A stretch of DNA of 64,000 nucleotides from NCBI RefSeq assembly GCF_003112515.1, contig NZ_BEVZ01000001.1:1-64000 (forward strand). Direction: 5' to 3'. Positions within the stretch are counted from its first letter, which is position 1; each line of letters starts with the position of its first letter. Positions 19,245 to 27,385 of this stretch are shown one piece after another. The position numbers and the translations under genes were made by a program. The notes below the pieces were generated by a model. That model was not told the origin of the DNA and did not search any database. It saw only the letters and a program-made list of their open reading frames with translations. The DNA comes from Streptomyces fragilis. Lineage in GTDB: Bacteria > Actinomycetota > Actinomycetes > Streptomycetales > Streptomycetaceae.

Positions 19245-19391
19245 TACGCGCACCCCTTCCGGGACGCCTCGTCCCCACCGCCTTCCGCGGCCCGCACCCG
19301 GGCCCAGCCGTCACGGTCCGTGATCCGGACCCCGGCGCAGGCGGCGCCCCGCACCCCCACCGCCCTCCTCGCCCCAGGAACCAGCGCACCC

Positions 19392-19901
19392 ATGAACAGC
19401 GACAGCGACCTGCAGATCGCCGGCGACATCCTCGAGGTCCTCCACCTGCTCCGGCCGCAGCCCGAACACCCCTCCACCGTCGCCGACTTCGTCGGTCTCT
19501 CCCGGACGGTCGCCGCGGACCGCGGCCGGTGGGAGCACCTGGTGCGCTACGACACCACCACCCGTTGGTACCACCGCCTGCGCACCGGGCCGGGGTACGA
19601 GGTGTGGCTGCTGTCCTGGCTGCCCGGCCAGGGCACCGGTCTGCACGACCACGGCGCCTCCTCCGGCGTGCTCACCGTCCTGGACGGCTCCCTCACCGAG
19701 CACGGCGCCGCCGGCGGGCGCTCCGGGCCCGCCCGCCGCGTGCTGGGGACCGGCGCCCAGCGGGTCTTCGCCCCGGGGTACGTCCACGAGATCGTCAACG
19801 ACTCCCTGGAACCGGCGGTCAGCCTGCACGTCTACTTCCCGGGCCTGACCGAGATGCCCATGCACACGCCCGCGCGCACCGGCGCCCGCGCGGCCCTCTG
19901 A
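19392..19901 (+). CDS. cysteine dioxygenase-type cupin protein
   Basis: A 169-residue mononuclear-iron cupin. The iron motif LHDHGASSGVLTVLDG (about residues 84-100) supplies two histidines and the later FAPGYVHEIVND supplies the third; the pattern is that of bacterial cysteine dioxygenase, which oxidises cysteine to cysteine sulfinate. The ATG at 19392 has an AGGAA site; the frame is open to 19320 without conserved sequence. The upstream Cys leader peptide supports a role in thiol metabolism. Substrate could also be a related thiol. Confidence 0.85.
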   Translation: MNSDSDLQIAGDILEVLHLLRPQPEHPSTVADFVGLSRTVAADRGRWEHLVRYDTTTRWYHRLRTGPGYEVWLLSWLPGQGTGLHDHGASSGVLTVLDGSLTEHGAAGGRSGPARRVLGTGAQRVFAPGYVHEIVNDSLEPAVSLHVYFPGLTEMPMHTPARTGARAAL

Positions 19902-19964
19902 CGCGCCGCCGCACGCCCGTGGCCGCCTGCCGGTCGCCGGGGCACGCCTGCGAGACTGGGGCCC

Positions 19965-20924
19965 ATGCGCATTGTGGTTCTGGCAGGCGGCATCGGCGGT
20001 GCCCGGTTCCTGCGTGGTCTGAAGGCGGCGGCGCCCGAGGCGGACGTCACCGTGATCGGCAACACCGGGGACGACATCCACCTCTTCGGGCTGAAGGTCT
20101 GCCCGGACCTCGACACGGTGATGTACACCCTGGGCGGCGGCATCAACGAGGAGCAGGGCTGGGGAAGGACCGACGAGACCTTCCACGTCAAGGAGGAACT
20201 CAACGCCTACGGCGTGGGCCCCGACTGGTTCGGGCTCGGTGACCGCGACTTCGCCACGCACATCGTCCGCACCCAGATGCTGGAGGCCGGCTACCCGCTG
20301 AGCGCGGTCACCGAGGCGCTGTGCGACCGGTGGAAGCCCGGCGTGCGGCTGATCCCGATGTCCGACGACCGGGTGGAGACCCATGTCGCGGTGACGGTGG
20401 ACGGCGAGCGGCGTGCGGTGCACTTCCAGGAGTACTGGGTGCGGTTGCGGGCCTCGGTCCCGGCGGAGGCGATCGTGCCGGTCGGCGCGGAGCAGTCCAA
20501 GCCCGCGCCCGGCGTGCTCGAGGCGATCGCCGGGGCCGACGTGATCCTCTTCCCGCCGTCCAACCCGGTCGTCTCGGTCGGCACCATCCTCGCCGTGCCC
20601 GGGATCCGCGAGGCGGTCGCCGAGGCCGGGGTGCCGGTGGTGGGGCTCTCCCCCATCGTCGGCGGCGCCCCCGTGCGCGGGATGGCCGACAAGGTGCTGG
20701 CGGCGGTGGGCGTGGAGGCCACGGCCGCGGCGGTCGCCGAGCACTACGGCTCGGGGCTGCTGGACGGCTGGCTGGTCGACACCGTCGACGCCGGCGCGGT
20801 GGAGCGGGTGGAGGCGGCGGGCATCCGCTGCCGGGCCGTGCCGCTGATGATGACGGACCTGGACGCCACCGCGGCGATGGCCCGCGAGGCGCTGGCGCTC
20901 GCCGAGGAGGTGCGGGAGGCGTGA
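19965..20924 (+). CDS. fbiA: 2-phospho-L-lactate (PEP) transferase of coenzyme F420 synthesis
   Basis: A 319-residue CofD/FbiA protein that joins the lactyl- or PEP-derived guanylyl intermediate to the deazaflavin Fo, giving (dehydro-)F420-0. Motifs: [16 protein letters not shown] at the start, [31 protein letters not shown] and GMADKVL. It overlaps fbiB by 4 nt (GTGA), so the two are coupled. A weak -10-like GAGACT lies 7 nt before the ATG and no ribosome binding site is evident, so the transcript may be leaderless. Confidence 0.97.
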   Translation: MRIVVLAGGIGGARFLRGLKAAAPEADVTVIGNTGDDIHLFGLKVCPDLDTVMYTLGGGINEEQGWGRTDETFHVKEELNAYGVGPDWFGLGDRDFATHIVRTQMLEAGYPLSAVTEALCDRWKPGVRLIPMSDDRVETHVAVTVDGERRAVHFQEYWVRLRASVPAEAIVPVGAEQSKPAPGVLEAIAGADVILFPPSNPVVSVGTILAVPGIREAVAEAGVPVVGLSPIVGGAPVRGMADKVLAAVGVEATAAAVAEHYGSGLLDGWLVDTVDAGAVERVEAAGIRCRAVPLMMTDLDATAAMAREALALAEEVREA

Positions 20925-22243
20925 GCGGTGAGCAGCCGGACGGGCGGCCCGAATTCCGGGTGTGGGCGGTCGAAGGGCTCCCCGAGATCCAGGAGGGCGA
21001 CGACCTCGCCAAGCTGATCGCCGCCGCGGAGCCCGGCCTGGCGGACGGCGACGTGGTCCTGGTCACCTCCAAGGTCGTCTCCAAGGCGGAGGGCCGGATC
21101 ATGGCGGCCGCCGACCGGGAGGCCGCCATCGACGCGGAGACGGTCCGGGTGGTCGCCCGGCGCGGCACGCTGCGGATCGTGGAGAACCGGCAGGGGCTGG
21201 TGATGGCCGCGGCCGGCGTGGACGCCTCCAACACCCCCGCCGGGACGGTCCTGCTGCTGCCCGAGGACCCCGACGCGTCGGCGCGCGCGATCCGGGAGGG
21301 CCTGCGGGCCGCGCTCGGCGTCCGGGTCGGCGTGGTCGTCACCGACACCTTCGGACGGCCGTGGCGCAACGGGCTCACCGACGTCGGCATCGGCGCGGCC
21401 GGGGTGCGGGTGCTGGACGACCTGCGGGGCGGGACCGACGCGTTCGGCAACCCGCTGTCCGCCACGGTGGTCGCCCTCGCGGACGAGCTCGCGGCGGCGG
21501 GCGACCTGGTCAAGGGCAAGGCCGCCGGGCGGCCGGTGGCCGTGGTGCGCGGGCTCCCCGACCTCGTCGGCGACCAGGACGACGCCGCGGGGGCGCGGGC
21601 GCTGGTGCGGTCGGCGCGGGACGACATGTTCCGGCTGGGCACCTCCGAGGCGGTGCGGGAGGCCGTCGCGCAGCGGCGCACCGTGCGGGCGTTCACCGAC
21701 GAGCCGGTCGACCCCGGGGCGGTGCGCAGGGCCGTCGCGTCGGCGGTGACCGCGCCCGCGCCGCACCACACGACGCCGTGGCGGTTCGTGCTGCTGGAGA
21801 GCGAGGAGTCGCGGACCCGGTTGCTGGACGCGATGAAGGACGCCTGGATCGCCGACCTGCGGCGGGACGGCAAGAGCGAGGAGTCGATCGCCAGGCGGGT
21901 GCGGCGCGGGGACGTGCTGCGCAACGCGCCGTACCTGGTGGTGCCCTGCCTGGTCATGGACGGCTCGCACCACTACGGCGACGCCCGGCGGGACGGGGCG
22001 GAGCGGGAGATGTTCGTCGTCGCCATGGGCGCGGGCGTGCAGAACTTCCTGGTCGCGCTGGCCGGGGAACGGCTGGGGTCGGCCTGGGTGTCGTCCACCA
22101 TGTTCTGCCGCGACGTGGTGCGGGACGTGCTGGACCTGCCCGAGGGCTGGGACCCGATGGGAGCGGTCGCGGTCGGGCATCCGGCCGGCGAGCCGCGGGC
22201 GCGGGCGGAGCGGGACGCGGAGACCTTCCTCACCGTGCGCTGA
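20921..22243 (+). CDS. fbiB: bifunctional F420:gamma-glutamyl ligase / dehydro-F420-0 reductase
   Basis: A 440-residue fusion typical of Actinobacteria. The N-terminal half (to about residue 245) is the CofE ligase that adds glutamates to F420-0 ([43 protein letters not shown]). The C-terminal half is an FMN-binding nitroreductase fold ([35 protein letters not shown]) that reduces dehydro-F420-0. The GTG start overlaps the fbiA stop. The frame is open far upstream within fbiA but that part is not coding. F420 serves redox enzymes, including antibiotic tailoring. Confidence 0.96.
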   Translation: MSGEQPDGRPEFRVWAVEGLPEIQEGDDLAKLIAAAEPGLADGDVVLVTSKVVSKAEGRIMAAADREAAIDAETVRVVARRGTLRIVENRQGLVMAAAGVDASNTPAGTVLLLPEDPDASARAIREGLRAALGVRVGVVVTDTFGRPWRNGLTDVGIGAAGVRVLDDLRGGTDAFGNPLSATVVALADELAAAGDLVKGKAAGRPVAVVRGLPDLVGDQDDAAGARALVRSARDDMFRLGTSEAVREAVAQRRTVRAFTDEPVDPGAVRRAVASAVTAPAPHHTTPWRFVLLESEESRTRLLDAMKDAWIADLRRDGKSEESIARRVRRGDVLRNAPYLVVPCLVMDGSHHYGDARRDGAEREMFVVAMGAGVQNFLVALAGERLGSAWVSSTMFCRDVVRDVLDLPEGWDPMGAVAVGHPAGEPRARAERDAETFLTVR

Positions 22244-22273
22244 CACCGCCTCGGGCCGGGGCGGGGCGGCCCG

Positions 22274-22279
22274 TACCCT
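22274..22279 (+). promoter_or_regulatory. predicted -10 of leaderless DNA glycosylase transcript
   Basis: TACCCT ends 7 nt before the ATG at 22287; no ribosome binding site is present in the gap after fbiB. Confidence 0.5.
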
Positions 22280-22286
22280 CGGGGGC

Positions 22287-23270
22287 ATGGCAGGACGTTT
22301 CGCGCCGCGGGCGCCCCGGGGCGGCGGTGTCCCCCGGCAGGCCGGGGTTCCCGGCGCCGTGCGGGAAGTGGTCCCGGACGGACCGGTCGACCTCCCGCTG
22401 GTGCTCGGGGTGCTGCGGCGCGGGGCCGGCGACCCGTCGTTCCGGATCACCCCGGACGGCGCGGTGTGGCGGGCCACCCGCACGCCGCTGGGGCCCGGCA
22501 CGCTCCGCGTCACCGCGCGGCCCTCGCTGGGCACGGTGCGCGGCGAGGCCTGGGGCCCGGGCGCGCGGTGGCTGCTGGAAGGACTGCCGGGCCTGGTCGG
22601 CATGGAGGACGACCCCTCGGTGTTCGTGCCGCACCACCCGCTGCTGGCGCTGACCGCCCGCCGCGTGCCGGGGCTGCGGCTGACGCGGACGGGGCTGGTG
22701 CTGGAGTCGCTGATCCCCTCGGTGCTGGAGCAGAAGGTCACCGCCGACGAGGCCTACCGGGGGTGGCGGCGGCTGCTCCAGGCGTTCGGGGAGCCCGCGC
22801 CCGGCCCCGCCCCGGAGGGGATGCGCGTGATGCCGCACCCGCGGGCGTGGGCGCTGGTGCCGTCCTGGGAGTGGCACCGCGCCGGGGTCGACGACAAGCG
22901 GGCGGCGACGATCCTGCGGGCGGTGCGGGTCTTCGAGCGGATGGAGGAGGCCGCGGCGATGCCGCCCGAGGCGGCCCGGGCCCGGCTGGAGGTGCTGCCC
23001 GGCATCGGGCCGTGGACCTCGGCGGAGGTGGTGCAGCGCTCCCACGGCGCCGCGGACGCGGTGACCACCGGCGACCTGCACCTGCCGGGCATCGTCGGGC
23101 ACGCGCTGGCCGACGACCGGGACGCCGACGACGCGGCGATGCTGCGGCTGCTGGAGCCGTACGCGGGGGCCGGCCAGCGTCACCGGGCCGCCCGGCTCGT
23201 CCTGCTCAGCGGGCGGACGCCGGCGCGGCGGGCGCCGCGAATGCGGCGGGGCGACATCAGCGTCTGGTGA
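22287..23270 (+). CDS. DNA-3-methyladenine glycosylase family protein (AlkA-like)
   Basis: A 327-residue base-excision repair protein. The helix-hairpin-helix motif LEVLPGIGPWTSAEVV (about residue 233-248) is followed by the catalytic aspartate in TGDLHLPG, the HhH-GPD pattern of AlkA. An N-terminal domain of about 120 residues precedes it. It would remove alkylated purines from DNA. It stands alone after fbiB with 43 bp between and is followed by a repeat tract. Confidence 0.9.
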   Translation: MAGRFAPRAPRGGGVPRQAGVPGAVREVVPDGPVDLPLVLGVLRRGAGDPSFRITPDGAVWRATRTPLGPGTLRVTARPSLGTVRGEAWGPGARWLLEGLPGLVGMEDDPSVFVPHHPLLALTARRVPGLRLTRTGLVLESLIPSVLEQKVTADEAYRGWRRLLQAFGEPAPGPAPEGMRVMPHPRAWALVPSWEWHRAGVDDKRAATILRAVRVFERMEEAAAMPPEAARARLEVLPGIGPWTSAEVVQRSHGAADAVTTGDLHLPGIVGHALADDRDADDAAMLRLLEPYAGAGQRHRAARLVLLSGRTPARRAPRMRRGDISVW

Positions 23271-23341
23271 CGCCCGGGGCCGTCACGGGAGCGGCCGCCG
23301 CGATCCGCGCGCCCGCAAGACGGTCACGTGAGCCGGCAGCC

Positions 23342-23650
23342 CCCAGGGACGGTCGCGCGGGCCCGCGAAGGGCGGGACCCTCGCGCAGGCCCGCGAGAGA
23401 CGGCACTGTCGTGCGGGCTCGCGAGGCACGGGACAGGCCCGCAGGCCCGCGAGGAACGGCACGGTCGGCACGGGCCGCGAGGGAAGTGACAGGCACGGGG
23501 ACGCGAGGGACAGGCCCGTCGCGCGGGCCCGCGAGGCACGGAGACGGTCGGCGCGGGCCCGCGAAAGTAATAACAGGGCACGCAGGCGCGAGGGACGGCA
23601 CCGTCGCCCAGGCCCGTGAGAACACGGCACCGTCGCGCAGGCGCGTGAGG
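23342..23650. repeat. degenerate 28-bp tandem repeat tract, 11 units, non-coding
   Basis: Eleven imperfect units, each ending in GCCCGCGAG or a close variant; the ends of this motif fall at 23369, 23397, 23425, 23453, 23481, 23507, 23535, 23565, 23592, 23620 and 23649, so the period is 26-30, mostly 28. The common half-unit contains GCGGGCCCGC, itself a 10-bp palindrome. The period is not a multiple of 3. It fills most of the convergent gap between the glycosylase and manC; earlier partial copies reach back to about 23310. Confidence 0.8.
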
Positions 23651-23710
23651 AGCCGGGGCGGAACGCCCGGGGGAACCCGGCGGTCCCCCGGGGGTTCAGG
23701 GCGGCGGGGG

Positions 23711-24796
23711 TCAGGCCACGTCGGAGGAGAAGCGCACCGCGCCCGCCGGGATGCGCGCGTCGCACCAGATCCGCGTCCCGGCCCGCAGCTCGTTGTCGGG
23801 GCCGACGAACGCGCCGTCGCCGATCACCGCGCCGGTGAGGACCGTGCGCTCCCCGACGTGTGCGCGGGCGCCGACCAGGGAGTCGGTGATGACCGCGCCG
23901 GGCCGGACCACCGCGCCGGGCAGGATGGTCGAGCCGCTGATCCGCGCGCCACCGGCGACCCGCGCGCCCTCGCCGACCACGGTGCCGCCCGTGAGCTTGG
24001 CGTCGGCGGCCACCACCGCCGACGGCAGGACCAGCCGGTCGCCGCAGCGGCCGGGCACCGCGGGCGACGGGGCGCGGCCGAGGACCAGGTCGGCCGAGCC
24101 GCGGACGAAGGCCTCGGGGGTGCCGAGGTCCAGCCAGTAGGTGGAGTCGACCATGCCCTGCAGGTGGGCGCCCGCGGCGAGCAGGTCGGGGAAGGTCTCA
24201 CGCTCGACGGAGACCGGCCGCCCCGCCGGGATGGTGTCGATCACCGAGCGCCGGAAGACGTAGCACCCGGCGTTGATCTGGTCGGTGACGATCTCCTCGG
24301 GCGTCTGCGGCTTCTCCAGGAACGCCGTCACCCGGCCCGTGGCGTCGGTCGGGACCAGCCCGTAGGCGCGCGGGTCGGCGACCCGGGTGAGGTGGAGGGA
24401 GACGTCCGCCCCGCCGGCGGCGTGGGTGCGGACCAGGGCGCGGATGTCGAGGCCGGTGAGGATGTCGCCGTTGAAGACGAGGACGGGCTCGTCGGCGCCG
24501 GATCTCAGCCGGGTCGCCGCGTTGCGGATGGCGCCGCCGGTGCCCAGCGGCTCCCGCTCGGTGACGTACTCCAGGTGCAGGCCCAGCGCGGAGCCGTCGC
24601 CGAAGTGCGGCTCGAACACCTCGGCAAGGTAGGACGTGGCGAGCACCACGTGTTCCACGCCCGCCGCGGCGGCCCGGGCCAACTGGTGCGTGAGGAACGG
24701 CACCCCGGCCGCGCGGACCATGGGCTTCGGCGTGTTCACCGTCACCGGGCGCAGCCGGGTGCCCTTGCCGCCGACCAGGAGGATCGCTTCTGTCAC
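23711..24796 (-). CDS. manC: mannose-1-phosphate guanylyltransferase (GDP-mannose pyrophosphorylase)
   Basis: A 361-residue nucleotidyltransferase making GDP-mannose from GTP and mannose-1-phosphate. The signature GGKGTRLRPVT...PKPMV is at residues 8-26; NGDILTGLDI and INAGCYVFRRS are further substrate blocks. From about residue 245 the C-terminus is a left-handed beta-helix of hexapeptide repeats. Because manA and manB are nearby, mannose is the likely sugar, but other NDP-sugar specificities are possible. Transcribed alone on the minus strand after the amidase gene. Confidence 0.9.
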   Translation of the reverse strand: MTEAILLVGGKGTRLRPVTVNTPKPMVRAAGVPFLTHQLARAAAAGVEHVVLATSYLAEVFEPHFGDGSALGLHLEYVTEREPLGTGGAIRNAATRLRSGADEPVLVFNGDILTGLDIRALVRTHAAGGADVSLHLTRVADPRAYGLVPTDATGRVTAFLEKPQTPEEIVTDQINAGCYVFRRSVIDTIPAGRPVSVERETFPDLLAAGAHLQGMVDSTYWLDLGTPEAFVRGSADLVLGRAPSPAVPGRCGDRLVLPSAVVAADAKLTGGTVVGEGARVAGGARISGSTILPGAVVRPGAVITDSLVGARAHVGERTVLTGAVIGDGAFVGPDNELRAGTRIWCDARIPAGAVRFSSDVA

Positions 24797-24935
24797 CTGT
24801 CGTCTCTGCTTCCTGCCGGGACCGGCCGCTCGTGATGTCGGCCGGCCAGTGTACGCAGACCGTTCGATGGCTGTGCGAGCGTCAGGGGCCGGCCGGCCCC
24901 CGGCCGTGGGCCGGGGGTTCGCCCCTGCCCCGGCG

Positions 24936-26348
24936 TCAACGCCCCTGGTAGCGGGCCGAGGTCGTCCGGGCCGTGCCGAGCTTGCTGTAGAGGCGACCGC
25001 CCGGACAGCTCGTGGCGAATCCGTCCCGGTGCCCGGAGATGGTGTTCAGCCGTACATTCTTGCCTTTTCGGTAGCGGTTGCCACCGCCCGACGTCAGATA
25101 GGTCTTGCCCTTCGGGTTCATGCCGTGCAGGCCGAGCTTCCACGCCGTCAGGCGGGCGATCCCGCGCACGGCCTTCGCGGAGGGCTTGGTGTAGCCGAAG
25201 CTGCCGATCACGGCGACGCCCATGCTGTTGCTGTTGAAGCCCAGCGTGTGGGCGCCCATCACGGGGCGGGCGACGCCGCCCGCGCGGCCCTCGTAGATCT
25301 TGCCGCACTTGTCGACGAGGAAGTTGTAGCCGATGTCCCGCCAGCCCATGCTGCCCACGTGGTAGCGGTAGATACTGCGGATGACCGAGGGTGCCTGGGC
25401 GCAGGTGTACCCGTTGCCGGTCGCGGTGTGGTGCACGAAGGCCACCTTCACCTTGCTGGTGTACACGAACCCCTGCTCGCGCAGGCCCTCGTTCGCCTTC
25501 CAGCCCTTGCGGGTGACGATCGCGGGCCGCGGGCCGATGTACGGGGCGGCCAGGGGCTCGTCCACCACGTCCCCGGCGGCCGGTGCGGGCGCCTCCTGCT
25601 CCGGGGTGGCGTCCGGGTCGGGGGTGACGGCGCGCAGCGCCACGGCCTCCCGTCGGGTCTCCGCGCGGCTCAGTGCGGGCAGGACCTCCGGTCCGCGTCC
25701 GGCCGGAGCCCCGGGCAGGCCGCCGGACCGGGCCGGGGCGCCCGCGCGGCCGACCGGGGCCGCCGCGGAACCGTCGCCCGGGTCGACCAGTTCGGCCCGC
25801 AGCCCCGACGGGAGCGCGGGGAGCGCTCCGCCCTCCGCGTGCGCGTCCGCCTCGGGCCCGGTGCGCACCTCCACGCCGTCGGAGGCGCCGACCCAGAGCG
25901 GGGCGGTGCCGCCACGGGCCGCCTTCTCGGCGGTGCCGGGGTCGGCGCCGTGCTCGGAGGTGTGGGTCTCCAGGTCCTTCCAGTCGCTCCACCCGCCGGT
26001 CGCGGCGGCGCGGGTGCGGACCTGGACCCGGCCGTGGAACTCGGCGTCCGGGTCGTCCCAGACCACGCCGACGAGGGAGAACGGCCGCACGTGCTGCCGG
26101 ACGAGGCCCCGCTCGGCCCGGTCCGGGGCGGCGCCGGCGGCCCGGCGGCCGGCGAGGGGGGCGAGGGGCAGCGACTGGGTGGAGCCGGCGTCCTGCGTCT
26201 CCGCCGCGACGGCGCGGGGGGCGGGTCCGCCCGCCATGGCGGGGGCCGCCGCCACCACGGCGAGCGGAACGACCAGCGTGGTCGCACAGGTGATGCCCAG
26301 TGAGGAGGTGAAGGGGGAGGCGAATGTGGAAGAGAGGAGTCCGCGCAT
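24936..26348 (-). CDS. secreted N-acetylmuramoyl-L-alanine amidase (PGRP type)
   Basis: A 470-residue exported peptidoglycan hydrolase. A signal peptide (about 1-38, hydrophobic TCATTLVVPLAVVAAAPAMA) is followed by a variable Ala/Pro region of about 230 residues and a C-terminal amidase_2/PGRP domain: zinc ligands in FVHHTATGN and GHRDGFATSCPGG, with SMGVAVIGSFG between. It would cut the MurNAc-L-Ala bond. Start: ATG at 26348 after AGGATCGGGGG; an ATG at 26366 is the alternative. It lies in a cell-wall gene cluster. Confidence 0.9.
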   Translation of the reverse strand: MRGLLSSTFASPFTSSLGITCATTLVVPLAVVAAAPAMAGGPAPRAVAAETQDAGSTQSLPLAPLAGRRAAGAAPDRAERGLVRQHVRPFSLVGVVWDDPDAEFHGRVQVRTRAAATGGWSDWKDLETHTSEHGADPGTAEKAARGGTAPLWVGASDGVEVRTGPEADAHAEGGALPALPSGLRAELVDPGDGSAAAPVGRAGAPARSGGLPGAPAGRGPEVLPALSRAETRREAVALRAVTPDPDATPEQEAPAPAAGDVVDEPLAAPYIGPRPAIVTRKGWKANEGLREQGFVYTSKVKVAFVHHTATGNGYTCAQAPSVIRSIYRYHVGSMGWRDIGYNFLVDKCGKIYEGRAGGVARPVMGAHTLGFNSNSMGVAVIGSFGYTKPSAKAVRGIARLTAWKLGLHGMNPKGKTYLTSGGGNRYRKGKNVRLNTISGHRDGFATSCPGGRLYSKLGTARTTSARYQGR

Positions 26349-26370
26349 ACCCCCGATCCTGAACATAATC

Positions 26371-26384
26371 GGACATTCTTGTCC
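26371..26384 (-). promoter_or_regulatory. small inverted repeat upstream of the amidase
   Basis: GGACA-TTCT-TGTCC, 5-bp arms, 23-36 bp upstream of the amidase start; a possible operator, low certainty. Confidence 0.3.
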
Positions 26385-26474
26385 ATCGTTCTCCTGACGG
26401 CCTGTCGGGCGTCGTTCCGCCGAACCGGTTGCGCCGACCCGTCTCCGGCACCCCGGCGGCCTCCTCGCGGCGCG

Positions 26475-26480
26475 TAGGCT
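26475..26480 (+). promoter_or_regulatory. predicted -10 of a leaderless transcript
   Basis: TAGGCT ends 7 nt before the GTG at 26488, with no ribosome binding site, consistent with a leaderless transcript. Confidence 0.55.
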
Positions 26481-26487
26481 TGGGCCC

Positions 26488-27243
26488 GTGAACGCCACCG
26501 ATCGCACCCCCGCCGACCTGCTGCGTTCCGCGCTCGCCGCGGACGCCGCGCGCCCCCTGGTGACCTTCTACGACGACGCCACCGGTGAGCGCGTCGAACT
26601 CTCCGTCGCCACCTTCGCCAATTGGGTGGCCAAGACGGCGAACTACCTCCAGGACGAGTTGTCCGCCGAGCCGGGCGACCGGGTGGCGCTGCTGCTGCCC
26701 GGACACTGGCAGACGGCCGTCTGGCTGATGGCCTGTCACTCCGTCGGCGTGGTCGCGGCTCCGGGCGGCGACCCGGGCGCGGCGGACCTGGTCGTCTCCG
26801 GGCCGGACACACTGGAGGCCGCCCGGGCCTGCTCCGGCGAGCGGATCGCGCTCGCGCTGCGGCCGCTCGGCGGGCGTTTCCCCCAGCCCCCTGCGGGCTT
26901 CCGCGACTACGCCCTCGAAGTGCCGGGGATGGGCGACCGGTTCGCGCCCTACGCGCCGGTCGACCCGGAGGAGCCCGCGCTGGTCGTCGCCGGCCGGGAG
27001 TTCAGCGGCGCCGAACTGGTCGAGCGGGCAGGGGCCGAGGCCCCCGGCCTCGGGCTGACCGGGCCCACCTCACGGATCCTCAGCGCGCTGCCCTACGACA
27101 CCTGGGCGGGCGTCGCGGCGGGTCTGTACGCGCCGCTGGCGATCGGCGGCTCGGTGGTCCTGTGCCGCAACCTCGACCAGCTCTCCGACGAGGCCCTCGC
27201 CAAGCGGGTGGACTCCGAGCGGGTCACGGCGACGGCACGCTGA
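26488..27243 (+). CDS. TIGR03089 family protein (AMP-ligase-like fragment)
   Basis: A 251-residue actinobacterial protein that resembles the N-terminal part of acyl-CoA synthetases/AMP-binding enzymes (GDRVALLLPGHWQTAVWLMA, then ILSALPYDTWAGV) but stops before the ATP-binding and catalytic domains. Such short versions form the TIGR03089 family, function unknown. It is probably not a truncated pseudogene because the family has this length. GTG start supported by the -10 spacing. It precedes the LCP cluster on the same strand. Confidence 0.85.
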   Translation: MNATDRTPADLLRSALAADAARPLVTFYDDATGERVELSVATFANWVAKTANYLQDELSAEPGDRVALLLPGHWQTAVWLMACHSVGVVAAPGGDPGAADLVVSGPDTLEAARACSGERIALALRPLGGRFPQPPAGFRDYALEVPGMGDRFAPYAPVDPEEPALVVAGREFSGAELVERAGAEAPGLGLTGPTSRILSALPYDTWAGVAAGLYAPLAIGGSVVLCRNLDQLSDEALAKRVDSERVTATAR

Positions 27244-27333
27244 ACCGGGGGCGCGGGGCGCGGCCACGGCGACGGCGCGCCCTGCCGCCCGGTTCTGCGG
27301 GGCGTCCCCGCGGCCCGGCCCCGGGGCGCGGCC

Positions 27334-27385
27334 GTGAGGTGCGGCCGTGAGGTGCGGCCGTGAGGTGCGCCCGTGAGGTGCGCCC
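27334..27385 (+). repeat. four 13-bp tandem repeats
   Basis: GTGAGGTGCGGCC twice (27334-27346, 27347-27359), then GTGAGGTGCGCCC twice (27360-27372, 27373-27385). Each unit contains a GTG and a GAGG, so each resembles a start plus ribosome binding site. The array ends exactly where the LCP start GTG at 27386 begins. Confidence 0.9.

Noticed and set aside
23342-23650. Possible CRISPR array
   Set aside because: Spacing is 26-30 bp with no distinct unique spacers and no cas gene; the units are degenerate tandem copies.
26488-27243. Pseudogene remnant of an acyl-CoA ligase
   Set aside because: The short length is normal for the TIGR03089 family and the frame is intact.
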